13,651 bases of DNA. Source: an uncultured Prochlorococcus sp. (GTDB taxonomy: Bacteria > Cyanobacteriota > Cyanobacteriia > PCC-6307 > Cyanobiaceae). This document shows positions 7,367 through 13,651 of the stretch, piece by piece. The DNA is taken from assembly GCA_902600395.1 (NCBI GenBank), contig CACKJL010000026.1, positions 1-13,651 on the forward strand. The letters run 5' to 3'. The notes beneath the pieces were generated by a model. The model was not told the DNA's origin. It did no database searches and saw only the letters and a program-made list of their open reading frames with translations. Position 1 is the first letter of the stretch. The number at the start of each line of letters is the position of its first letter. A program made the translations under genes and the position numbers.

Positions 7367-7624
7367 ATGGATCAAATTAGCCAATCAAATTTAACTGATA
7401 AGAAATTTGTCGAGTGCTCTTCAAATAAAGTCTCTTTAGAAACAGAGCTTTCAGAAACTCTTTATAACACTATGAAAGATTTCGTATTAAGTAATCCAAC
7501 TTGGGATCAATATAAGCTTATAAATTCAGCATTAGCTACTTTTCTAGTTCAAAATGGATGTACAGATAATTCTGTATCAGAAATTTATTTAAATCAATTA
7601 TTTACACCCTCTAAGTCTTTTTAA
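7367..7624 (+). CDS. Small conserved cyanobacterial protein, DUF2811 type
   Basis: 85 aa from ATG 7367. The core VSLETELSETLYNTMKDFV, then NPTWDQYKLINSALATFLVQNG and a terminal SEIYLNQLF, matches my memory of the cyanobacterial DUF2811 family (an acidic helix, a WDQ motif, an ALxxFLxQNG helix and a Y-L-xx-LF end). Its function is unknown; it is cytoplasmic with no signal peptide or membrane helix. An upstream in-frame ATG at 7301 would add 22 residues, but these are Phe/Tyr-rich, encoded by poly-T runs, and not part of the conserved core, so I prefer 7367. Neither start has a ribosome site. The stop codon lies inside the 3' end of the convergent GMC oxidoreductase gene (14-bp overlap). The DnaA-like boxes lie upstream, but nothing ties the protein to replication. 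Confidence 0.75.
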   Translation: MDQISQSNLTDKKFVECSSNKVSLETELSETLYNTMKDFVLSNPTWDQYKLINSALATFLVQNGCTDNSVSEIYLNQLFTPSKSF

Positions 7625-9251
7625 TATTTAAACAGGCTCTTCTACTCAAGGCCATCATTGTAAGTGTAGGGCTTTGCCAAGATGATGTGGGCCAGCATGC
7701 TCCATCTAGTACGAGTACATTCTTGCATCTCCATAATCTATTAAATTTATCAACTACGCTATTTTCTTCATTTATCCCCATTGGTGCTCCCCCTACTTCA
7801 TGAATGTAATATCCAGGAGGAGGAGGACTATCTGAAAGTGCGATCAAATTTTTTGTAAATAGACTCCCTAATGGGATATTCATTAGTTCATTAATATTTT
7901 TTATTTCTCCATTTGCAGCTGTGATTGATTTACGTATTGTGTTTTCCATATGTTTAGCCATGTTTAACTCATTTTCGCTCCATTCGAATTCAATATAGGG
8001 AATTGGAATACCCCATTCATCTATTTTTCGTGAGAGAGAAACTGAGTTTTTCTCTCTAGGAAGGACTTCGCCATGGGCGATAAGAAAGCCAATGGATGTG
8101 TTTCTGTCTTTTTGCAAAAATTTAGGAATCCCTAATCGATCAATTGCCCCCCAGATTCCATAACCTCTTTTGAAATTTATATCGTTAATTTTTGGTAAAT
8201 TTGAACCGAATGGAATAAAGAAGCTGCCTGCTCCAGAAAGATCGGGAGGATTAGATAGTGGTTTTCCTGAGTTTCTTGTTTTTGGGACTGAAAAAAATCT
8301 ACAGATAGATATATGGTCCATAAGGTATTTACCTAATTTTCCAGAATTATCTTTAAAACCTGAGGAATTTGATTTATATTCTGAGTTCAGTAGTATTCTG
8401 AGTGTTGAAATTGTTGATGCGCAAAGAAGGATTAAATCACAATTTAATTCTTTTTTGCATCCATTTTCTAAGTTTACGATCGTTAGTTTTGATGCAAGTT
8501 CTGTTATCTTGTTAATCTCAAAAGACTCCACTAGGTGATTTGAAATTATTTGTACATTCCCAGTATCTAAAGCTTTTCTTAAAGTGCTACCTAAACTAGA
8601 GGATTTGGGCCAATTTTTATCTTTTACTGATGAATTTCGGTCAAATCCTCTTGACTGTATAAATGGATAATTTAGTTTTGATTTAACTTCGCGGCCAAAA
8701 ATATTTTCGTTTTCTGTAAGAGGTATTTCACCAATATATTTACCGTTTGGGACTTCTTTAATGTCATCTTTTCGTCCATAGATGCCGCAGAAATTTTCAA
8801 TGAAATCATAGTGAGGGGATAGTTCATCGTATGAAATAGGCCAGTTTGGTCCGAATCCGTCTTTTTTAGCCGGATGAAAATCTTCTGAGGAAAGTCTTAA
8901 TGTTATGCCTCCCCACGTTAATGATCTCCCGCCATATTGTTGACCTTGGGTCCAAAGAAATGGCTTTTTTTTTGGGAAGTCATAAGGATGCTTCAATTCA
9001 TTTGAATATAAGTCAGGATTATTTTTCCAATAACCAGGATGTTGACATTGATTGGCATGTTTTTTTGTTAAAACTCCTGATAATCTTTTTAATGTACTTT
9101 TTGGCTCATGATTACTAGCTTCATGCCTTTTAACTTGAGGCCCTGCTTCTATTACTAAAACTTTGATCCCTTTTTCTGCCAATGTAAGTGCTGCTATTCC
9201 TCCTGTAGCTCCAGAACCAACAACAATTGCATCATAGGGACTTATATCCAA
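7611..9251 (-). CDS. GMC-family FAD oxidoreductase
   Basis: A 546-aa glucose-methanol-choline-type flavoprotein. It begins with a Rossmann FAD site: VVGSGATGG (residues 10-18) and LVIEAGP (32-38, the Glu binding the ribose). The GMC-specific GGRSLTWGGI follows near residue 110, then NWPISYDELSPHYD. The C-terminal domain holds YYIHEVGGAPMG with the likely catalytic His, SVVDKFNRLWRCKNVLVLDG and SPTLTMMALSRRA. In many GMC enzymes the last motif starts with an Asn or His partner residue (NPTLT); here it is Ser, as far as unaided alignment shows. Substrate unknown (alcohol or sugar oxidation is typical). The start is TTG at 9251 with an in-frame TAG (9257-9255) two codons upstream. It is cytoplasmic by sequence and single-gene, overlapping the DUF2811-type gene tail-to-tail and divergent from the pentapeptide-repeat gene. 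Confidence 0.88.
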   Translation of the reverse strand: MDISPYDAIVVGSGATGGIAALTLAEKGIKVLVIEAGPQVKRHEASNHEPKSTLKRLSGVLTKKHANQCQHPGYWKNNPDLYSNELKHPYDFPKKKPFLWTQGQQYGGRSLTWGGITLRLSSEDFHPAKKDGFGPNWPISYDELSPHYDFIENFCGIYGRKDDIKEVPNGKYIGEIPLTENENIFGREVKSKLNYPFIQSRGFDRNSSVKDKNWPKSSSLGSTLRKALDTGNVQIISNHLVESFEINKITELASKLTIVNLENGCKKELNCDLILLCASTISTLRILLNSEYKSNSSGFKDNSGKLGKYLMDHISICRFFSVPKTRNSGKPLSNPPDLSGAGSFFIPFGSNLPKINDINFKRGYGIWGAIDRLGIPKFLQKDRNTSIGFLIAHGEVLPREKNSVSLSRKIDEWGIPIPYIEFEWSENELNMAKHMENTIRKSITAANGEIKNINELMNIPLGSLFTKNLIALSDSPPPPGYYIHEVGGAPMGINEENSVVDKFNRLWRCKNVLVLDGACWPTSSWQSPTLTMMALSRRACLNIKKT

Positions 9252-9357
9252 AACCTAGTTCGTGATTTGCTATTTCAATAAATATAGCATTCAGTAAATA
9301 ATTAATTTTTAGATTTCAGCTTAAGAAGTTAGAATTTATTGAAATACTACTCAAAAA

Positions 9358-9831
9358 ATGAGATTTATAATTTTAACTGTTTTAATGATTGTTTTATCTC
9401 TCCCTTCTAGAAGCTTCGCTGCATTGGATTATGGTAAACAATCCTTAATAGGAGCTGATTTTTCTGGATCTGATTTAAAAGGGGCAACTTTCTATTTGAC
9501 TGATTTACAAGATGCAAATTTATCAGATTGTGAGCTCCAAAATGCTACTCTTTATGGAGCAAAATTGAAAGATACTAATTTAAGTAACTCCAATTTAAGG
9601 GAAGTAACTTTAGACTCGGCTATTTTAGATGGAACAGATTTATCAAATACTAACTTAGAGGATTCATTTGCTTATAGTACACAGTTTGAAAATGTAAAAA
9701 TCCAAGGCGCAGACTTCACAAATGTTTTTTTGCCAAAAGATATTGTCAGGAAATTTTGTGAAAGTGCCTCTGGTACTAATCCATTCACAAATAGAGATAC
9801 CAGAGAAACTTTAGAGTGCGATTTAATTTAA
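9358..9831 (+). CDS. Exported (probably thylakoid-lumen) pentapeptide-repeat protein
   Basis: 157 aa, ATG start. Residues 1-21 form a Sec-type signal peptide with a hydrophobic core IILTVLMIVLSL and a likely cut after SFA. The mature part has about fourteen pentapeptide units of the A(D/N)LxX kind (GADFS, SDLKG, ATFYL, ANLSD and so on, roughly residues 32-125), expected to form a right-handed quadrilateral beta-helix. It closes with a tail KFCESASGTNPFTNRDTR...LEC that is typical of small cyanobacterial lumenal pentapeptide proteins; its two Cys could form a disulfide. No enzymatic residues are known for the family; a structural or assembly role in the lumen is inferred. Its 3' end faces the next gene with 2 nt between the stop codons. 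Confidence 0.87.
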   Translation: MRFIILTVLMIVLSLPSRSFAALDYGKQSLIGADFSGSDLKGATFYLTDLQDANLSDCELQNATLYGAKLKDTNLSNSNLREVTLDSAILDGTDLSNTNLEDSFAYSTQFENVKIQGADFTNVFLPKDIVRKFCESASGTNPFTNRDTRETLECDLI

Positions 9832-9833
9832 AT

Positions 9834-10226
9834 TTATGCACATAAAAGTTCTTTTTTAATTTTTCTTTGTTTATAAAGTGATCTCCCTACAGGCCAACCT
9901 AAAGTAGATAAATGTCTCATTAAAGAACTTGAGTATTTAAAGTAAAGATTGTCTGAATATTTGATACCAAGCTCTTTTAGAGTAGTTATTAATAAAAATA
10001 GTTCTTTCTTTTTGCCTTTTTTCATGTCCAATAAAATAAATGCCTTACTTGATAATTTTTTTTCAAGAACCTTATTATTTTCAGCAAAACCAACTTTAAG
10101 TGAATTAAATTCATCAGAATAAAGAGTGTAAATTATTCCATCTTTGAACTTATCAGTAGAACTATCTACATTAAAACTTGATGATATAAATGTTTTGTAT
10201 CCTTTTATGATTTTTTTGTTATTCAT
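9834..10226 (-). CDS. Hypothetical protein, degenerate GIY-YIG/T5orf172-like
   Basis: 130 aa, basic, no signal peptide. The middle reads DGIIYTLYSDEF followed by SLKVGFAENNKVLEKKL, which resembles the GxIYxLxS ... KVGxx pattern of T5orf172/MUG113-type GIY-YIG domains. The usual catalytic Arg after the second motif is not evident, so nuclease activity is doubtful. After it come a helix KKELFLLITTLKELGI and a distinct end, SLMRHLSTLGWPVGRSLYKQ. The assignment rests on pattern recognition and is weak. The ATG at 10226 lies 2 nt after the stop of the upstream gene, so the two are translationally close and co-transcribed. Ends tail-to-tail with the pentapeptide-repeat gene. Confidence 0.7.
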   Translation of the reverse strand: MNNKKIIKGYKTFISSSFNVDSSTDKFKDGIIYTLYSDEFNSLKVGFAENNKVLEKKLSSKAFILLDMKKGKKKELFLLITTLKELGIKYSDNLYFKYSSSLMRHLSTLGWPVGRSLYKQRKIKKELLCA

Positions 10227-10228
10227 AA

Positions 10229-10726
10229 TTATTTGATTTCATTCTGTGCGATTTCGTATTTTTCCAATAAATTGTTTACTTCTGCTAGTGCAATCCTTTT
10301 TTGACAGGCCGAGTCATATCTATTAACTGCTACTGAAGGTATTGAACCTTTGCTTTTCATTTCCCTTATGCCAGTTTCTAAACACTGAAAAGCAACACTC
10401 GAGAGATCACGACCCTCTGCTGCGGCCCAAACTTTCAAAAGATAAGTAAGATTTGAAGGCACTGAGATTTGTACTTTGTTTGAGTTTGAAGTATTTAATG
10501 CAATATCATCGAGACTAATTTCTTTCAAGGAAATAGTTTCTTTAACCTTTTTCTTCAAAAATTTTACTTGACTTATAGTGTCCTCTTTATTCTTTATTTT
10601 TTGCTCGATTTCAAATAACTCTTCTTCAGAACTAATTAAAGCTTCTAATGCCCATTTAGCATCATCTTTCGCAACAGCTGTTCTATCAAGCCATTCATCT
10701 CTTATTTTTGACCAATTACTAGGCAT
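10229..10726 (-). CDS. Coiled-coil protein with ribbon-helix-helix-like domain
   Basis: 165 aa. Residues ~1-70 are charged and helical (WSKIRDEWLDRTAVAKDD..., then a Lys/Glu-rich coiled coil). Residues ~84-125 read KVQISVPSNL (a beta-strand with alternating residues), then LLKVWAAAEGRDLSSVAFQCLETGIREM, the strand-helix-helix pattern of Arc/CopG-type DNA-binding domains. A helical C-terminus follows. RHH proteins usually dimerise and bind short repeated sites; the promoter directly upstream carries such repeats, so self-regulation is a reasonable inference. It forms a two-gene operon with the GIY-YIG-like gene. A toxin-antitoxin arrangement would look like this, but the protein is longer than typical antitoxins and the pair may equally be an ordinary conserved operon. 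Confidence 0.72.
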   Translation of the reverse strand: MPSNWSKIRDEWLDRTAVAKDDAKWALEALISSEEELFEIEQKIKNKEDTISQVKFLKKKVKETISLKEISLDDIALNTSNSNKVQISVPSNLTYLLKVWAAAEGRDLSSVAFQCLETGIREMKSKGSIPSVAVNRYDSACQKRIALAEVNNLLEKYEIAQNEIK

Positions 10727-10746
10727 AAGGTTTATGCGATAATTAT

Positions 10747-10775
10747 ATAATAGATAAATCTAAATAGATTGTCTA
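10747..10775 (-). promoter_or_regulatory. Candidate sigma70 promoter of the RHH operon
   Basis: On the minus strand TAGACA (10775-10770) and TATTAT (10752-10747) are separated by 17 nt, a good vegetative promoter geometry. Transcription would start near 10740, giving a leader of about 14 nt before the ATG at 10726. Confidence 0.4.
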
Positions 10776-10805
10776 CACATTCTAAATTGAATTAATATAG
10801 ATTGT
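10751..10805. promoter_or_regulatory. Repeated TAGAT half-sites in and beside the RHH-operon promoter
   Basis: TAGAT occurs at 10751-10755 and 10765-10769, with the inverted copy ATCTA at 10758-10762: three half-sites at exactly 7-bp steps with alternating orientation. Within them AATCTA/TAGATT (10757-10762 and 10765-10770) is a perfect inverted repeat filling the -10/-35 spacer. A longer direct repeat, ATAGATTGT, occurs at 10764-10772 and again at 10797-10805, 33 bp away (about three helical turns). This is operator-like; in such AT-rich DNA chance occurrence is possible. Confidence 0.4.
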
Positions 10806-10985
10806 ATAAAATTAAAATTTTTTATAATTCCTCATCTTAGAAATAATCATTTAGAATAATATAAAATTGCAGAATCTATCCAACGTGATCTTAGAGGTAT
10901 TTTTTCGCTAAATGAAAACGATATATTTGATAATTCAATCTTTTTAAATTTTAGTAATTTTTATTTAATTAAAACTCCCGAACTT
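10806..10985. other. AT-rich intergenic stretch between gloA and the RHH operon
   Basis: Together with the promoter, the gap is about 260 bp. I see no tRNA-like fold, strong hairpin or coding frame with a start codon. A start-less open stretch on the minus strand (10960-10847) reads partly as IPLRSRWIDSAILYY and might be a decayed gene end, but it has no support beyond being open. Confidence 0.5.
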
Positions 10986-11327
10986 TTAATCTCTTTCAAT
11001 AAGTTCAATTTTATAACCATCAGGATCTTCAACAAAAGCCAAGACAGTAGTACTGTTTTTCATTGTTTTAGGTTTGGTTGTTATTTTACAACCATTATTT
11101 TCTAATCCTTGGCAAATTAGATGAATATCTTTTACTCCAATAGCTATATGACCATATTTATCTCCAAGCTCATAGTCTTCAGACTTTTTGTCCCAGTTAT
11201 AAGTTAATTCAATTACTGTGTTTTCTTTTTCTGAGCCATAACCAACAAATGCCAAAGTGAACTTTCCATGAGGGTATTCCTTTTTTCTTAATAAATAATT
11301 TCTTATAAAAGTTTTCAATATTATCAA
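10986..11327 (-). pseudogene. gloA: Glyoxalase I (lactoylglutathione lyase), N-terminally shortened
   Basis: From EYPHGKFTLAFVGYG onwards this is a clear glyoxalase I, an enzyme that isomerises the methylglyoxal-glutathione adduct to lactoylglutathione. Metal ligands are visible in TVIELTYNW (E40 of this frame), YGHIAIGV (H60) and YKIELIE (E108). What is missing is the normal first ~20-30 residues: the strand with the first metal ligand (HTMxR) and the EKSxxFYxxxLGM helix. The frame runs from TTG 11327 into LLRKKEYP after only about ten residues. Those residues (IILKTFIR) faintly resemble the lost strand, with Lys in place of the His ligand. The 5' third overlaps the end of the GpsA-like frame by 119 bp. 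Either a deletion fused the two genes, or an intact copy exists elsewhere and this is a remnant. I expect it to be inactive, but read errors at the junction cannot be excluded. Confidence 0.7.
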
Positions 11328-12687
11328 AAAGATAATCTCCTTTTAATTTTTCATTTAGTTCGAAAGATAATTCAGATTTCACAGATTCTTGGCAAAAATT
11401 AGTGATTTCTTCTGAACTAATTAAAACCTTATAAATTTCTTTTTTTTCTTCTGAATTAGCATTAAAGCATAAATAAATCAGATTAATCATTGAACAATTG
11501 TTATTTTTAATTTTGAATTCTTTATAAATGTCTGGCCAAAATTTTAAAGATTTTAGACCTTCTAGACCTCCTTGACTGAGAGAGTATTTATTACAACAAT
11601 TTACAAATTCTGAGACATCTTTTGGACATCTGTTGAGTTGCAAAAGCATATCTGATAAAACTTGTCCTGCTTGAAAATTCCTTGTTGGTTTTCCTTCAGT
11701 TGGTAGAGTCATACTCCCTAAGACATCAGCCTTAACAGCATTTAATTGAGAAAAAGTATAATCTCCTTTTTCACAAAATTTATCATTAATTATTTCCCTT
11801 GCACTAATTATTTCTTCACCATAACCAAGTTCTTTTAATGAAAGATATTTATTCTCTAATTTATTTTCTTTTCTAACTTTTATTGATACTGATGCGGCCT
11901 GATCTAAACATTGAGTTAACAAAATCGTATTAATGGTAGGAAGCATTCCTGGCTTATCGGAATGAAAGTTATTTACAAAACCTGCAAATATTGATGAGAT
12001 ATTTTTTATTGATTTTATATATTGACATTCAATATTGTGAACTCCAGGAGAAACTTGAATTTTCGGTGATAATTGATTCAAAATGCGTGCTCCTATTAAT
12101 GCTGTTAGCGCATCAGGATGGCAGAAATTTGCAGTAAAACTATCATTAGGATTTCGTAAAGCTCCGTGACGGTGAAATCCTGTAAAAAAAGCTAAATTTG
12201 GATATTTATTACAAAGAATAAAAGGGTTTTTATTTTTATTATCAATACAAAAAGAACCGACTAGACAGCCAAGAACCACATTTTCTCTTTTTAAATTTTT
12301 TCTGAGTTCTAAAGCATTTTTAACATCATCTTGTATGTGATTACTATTTGAAGCAAGAATAACTATCTCACATTTCAAGAGAAGATCTTTTAGATCAAAA
12401 GACTTTATTTTTCCCTCTGAAGAATAATTTCCCATTCTCTTAATCTTTTCAATAATCTCATTATCCATATCAGAAATAACATCATTTGAGAAAGCACCTA
12501 ACAAATCTCTATCTTGCCTAGGAGCCAAGAGAATATTATTTGAATTTCCATGCATAGCACAGTTGTATGCTAGTGATGCAGGATATAAACCAACACTGTA
12601 AAATCCAACTTTGCTATTCTCTATATCTTCAATCAATGAATAAAAATATTTTTCATCTTTGATGTTTTCTACGAAATTATTCTTCAT
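11209..12687 (-). CDS. Divergent, long GpsA-like dehydrogenase (glycerol-3-phosphate dehydrogenase superfamily)
   Basis: 492 aa, ATG start. An N-terminal Rossmann region begins at KVGFYSVGLYPASLA (26-40; the GxGxxG is degenerate, first Gly replaced by Ser), followed by CEIVILASNSNHI (106-118), where GpsA has its cofactor-loop strand. The C-terminal half carries IKSIKNISSIFAGF (224-237), matching the LKN...AIAAG motif whose Lys is catalytic in GpsA (K228 here), then KADVLGSMTLP...TRN (319-337), matching GDLVLTC...SRN. These correspondences suggest NAD(P)-dependent reduction of dihydroxyacetone phosphate or a related opine-type reaction, but similarity is remote and the protein is ~150 aa longer than ordinary GpsA. 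The last ~30 residues (about IKKKGIPSWKVHF to the stop) are gloA DNA read in another frame, so the native C-terminus has been lost or replaced. It is divergent from the GgpP-like phosphatase gene. Confidence 0.68.
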   Translation of the reverse strand: MKNNFVENIKDEKYFYSLIEDIENSKVGFYSVGLYPASLAYNCAMHGNSNNILLAPRQDRDLLGAFSNDVISDMDNEIIEKIKRMGNYSSEGKIKSFDLKDLLLKCEIVILASNSNHIQDDVKNALELRKNLKRENVVLGCLVGSFCIDNKNKNPFILCNKYPNLAFFTGFHRHGALRNPNDSFTANFCHPDALTALIGARILNQLSPKIQVSPGVHNIECQYIKSIKNISSIFAGFVNNFHSDKPGMLPTINTILLTQCLDQAASVSIKVRKENKLENKYLSLKELGYGEEIISAREIINDKFCEKGDYTFSQLNAVKADVLGSMTLPTEGKPTRNFQAGQVLSDMLLQLNRCPKDVSEFVNCCNKYSLSQGGLEGLKSLKFWPDIYKEFKIKNNNCSMINLIYLCFNANSEEKKEIYKVLISSEEITNFCQESVKSELSFELNEKLKGDYLFDNIENFYKKLFIKKKGIPSWKVHFGICWLWLRKRKHSN

Positions 12688-12748
12688 TTTTGGAAACTCT
12701 TGAAAATTTTTTTAATTTCTTACCCATACCTACATTTTTCTACATTAA

Positions 12749-12772
12749 AGCAAATTTTGACCATAGCAAATT
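12749..12772. repeat. Direct repeat AGCAAATT x2 in the divergent gpsA-like/ggpP promoter region
   Basis: AGCAAATT occurs at 12749-12756 and 12765-12772, 16 bp apart start to start, roughly midway between the two divergent start codons and just upstream of the candidate promoter of the phosphatase gene. It is a possible site for a regulator acting on both genes; short and AT-rich, so chance is possible. Confidence 0.3.
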
Positions 12773-12777
12773 ATTTA

Positions 12778-12807
12778 TTGAAAATATTGGGTTTTTTAAT
12801 TTATAAT
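12778..12807 (+). promoter_or_regulatory. Candidate sigma70 promoter of the GgpP-like gene
   Basis: TTGAAA (12778-12783) and TATAAT (12802-12807) are separated by 18 nt, close to the consensus in sequence and spacing. Transcription would begin near 12814, leaving a leader of about 34 nt before the ATG at 12848. Confidence 0.5.
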
Positions 12808-12847
12808 TTCTGAGAAAGTGGAAATTTAAAGAAAAATAATTATAAAT

Positions 12848-13651
12848 ATGGAATATATAGCAAGTAATTTAAATGAACAAAAACAATTAATTTCTTCTAA
12901 AAATATCTTATTTATTCAAGACATTGACGGAGTTTGTATCCCTTTAGTTAAAGATCCAATGACTAGAGAATTAGAATCAAAATATATCTATGCAGTAAAA
13001 GAATTTGCCGAGGAATTCTTTGTATTAACTTGCGGGGAACATGAAGGTCCAAGAGGAGTTAACAGAATAATTGAGAGGAGTTTAAGGAGCACTACTGAGC
13101 CTAAAAACAAAGAGCTATATTTAAGAGGTTTAGCTGCCTGTGGAGTAGAGTATCAAGACAGTAATGGTGAAATAAGTTTTGAAGGAGTCTCAGAAAAAGA
13201 ACTAAGTTTTTTATCTAAAGTACCTAGTTTAATAAGACCAAAATTTAATTATATAGTTAAGAATATTTTTCCTGAACTTAGCCAAGAGGATATCAATTTT
13301 CACGCAGTAAAATCAATATGTGAAACACGCTTCTCGCCAACGATTAATTTCAATAGTCTATTTGATTTAGTTCATGAGGATTCTGATAAAAGAAAGCTTA
13401 TTCAAATTAGTTTTGAAAAAATGATGAATGAAATCATTTTAAAAGCTGAATCCGAAGGCCTCAAAAACTCTTTTTTCCTTCATATTTCACCAAATTTAGG
13501 TAATAAAAATGGTATGGAAACAATTAAACTTTCTTCTCAAGATGATATCGGATCAACAGACATACAATTACTTATTAAAGGGGCAGTTAAAGATTCTGGA
13601 GTTTTATTTCTTTTAAATAAATTTATTGCGGATAAAACTGGTAAAGCTCCT
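12848..13651 (+). CDS. ggpP: Glucosylglycerol-phosphate phosphatase-like protein (GgpP/StpA type), 5' part
   Basis: 268 codons are visible and the frame is still open at the window edge; the cyanobacterial family is about 400 aa, so roughly two thirds is present. The N-terminus has the HAD-type nucleophile motif QDIDGVC (D25, D27), then PLVKDPMTRELE, FVLTCGEHEGPRGVNRIIE and RGLAACGVEYQ, which I recognise as the conserved beginning of StpA/GgpP proteins. In the family this enzyme dephosphorylates glucosylglycerol phosphate, made by GgpS from ADP-glucose and glycerol 3-phosphate, in the final step of salt-protective glucosylglycerol synthesis. The partner ggpS is not in the window, so the actual substrate here is inferred. 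ATG start, no Shine-Dalgarno. Divergent from the GpsA-like gene across a 160-bp gap with a good promoter on this side. Confidence 0.75.
   Translation, partial: MEYIASNLNEQKQLISSKNILFIQDIDGVCIPLVKDPMTRELESKYIYAVKEFAEEFFVLTCGEHEGPRGVNRIIERSLRSTTEPKNKELYLRGLAACGVEYQDSNGEISFEGVSEKELSFLSKVPSLIRPKFNYIVKNIFPELSQEDINFHAVKSICETRFSPTINFNSLFDLVHEDSDKRKLIQISFEKMMNEIILKAESEGLKNSFFLHISPNLGNKNGMETIKLSSQDDIGSTDIQLLIKGAVKDSGVLFLLNKFIADKTGKAP

Noticed and set aside
10847..10960. Small minus-strand gene containing IPLRSRWIDSAILYY
   Set aside because: The frame is open for 38 codons but has no ATG, GTG or TTG start, no ribosome site, and I do not recognise the sequence.

Overview
The window looks like a piece of the chromosome of a marine picocyanobacterium, most likely a high-light-type Prochlorococcus. 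The DNA is very AT-rich, intergenic spaces are short, and the protein set fits: the methionine pair metY-metA, a long CbiX with a metal-binding tail, a lumenal pentapeptide-repeat protein, a DUF2811-type small protein, and a StpA/GgpP-type glucosylglycerol-phosphate phosphatase. The lineage call is inferred from protein resemblance and base composition, not from a marker gene. No rRNA, tRNA, CRISPR array, transposase or integrase was seen.

Layout. (1) 1-624 (+): the 3' end of an unrecognised, charged protein. (2) 697-2929 (+): metY then metA, 13 nt apart, the acetyl-homoserine direct-sulfhydrylation route to homocysteine. (3) 5812-2936 (-): an FAD-linked oxidase (BBE/FAD_binding_4 type) followed by a SulP anion transporter, 30 nt apart and converging on metA. 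(4) 5854-6984 (+): long-form CbiX sirohydrochlorin chelatase with an MxCxxC motif, a Cys cluster and an eight-His run. (5) 6985-7366: a gene-poor stretch with three DnaA-box-like nonamers and several palindromes. (6) 7367-7624 (+): DUF2811-type protein, whose 3' end overlaps a convergent GMC oxidoreductase (9251-7611, -). (7) 9358-9831 (+): exported pentapeptide-repeat protein. (8) 10726-9834 (-): a two-gene operon encoding a coiled-coil/ribbon-helix-helix protein and a small protein with a degenerate GIY-YIG/T5orf172-like look, behind a promoter carrying repeated TAGAT half-sites. (9) 11327-10986 (-): glyoxalase I that lacks its normal N-terminus, overlapping by 119 bp the 3' end of a long, divergent GpsA-like dehydrogenase (12687-11209, -). 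(10) 12848-13651 (+): the 5' part of a GgpP/StpA-type phosphatase, divergent from the GpsA-like gene.

How the genes may work together. SulP (if it carries sulfate), MetA and MetY form a coherent sulfur-to-methionine block. CbiX supplies metallated sirohydrochlorin, for cobalamin and/or siroheme; both cofactors serve sulfur and methionine metabolism, though that link is only thematic. At the right end, a glycerol-3-phosphate dehydrogenase-like protein sits head-to-head with a phosphatase of glucosylglycerol-phosphate type, whose pathway uses glycerol 3-phosphate. This suggests a compatible-solute module continuing beyond the window.

The least explained parts are the GpsA-like/gloA junction, the RHH + GIY-YIG-like operon with its operator-like repeats, and the DnaA-box cluster far from any replication gene. 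Five of the twelve genes appear to start with TTG or GTG.
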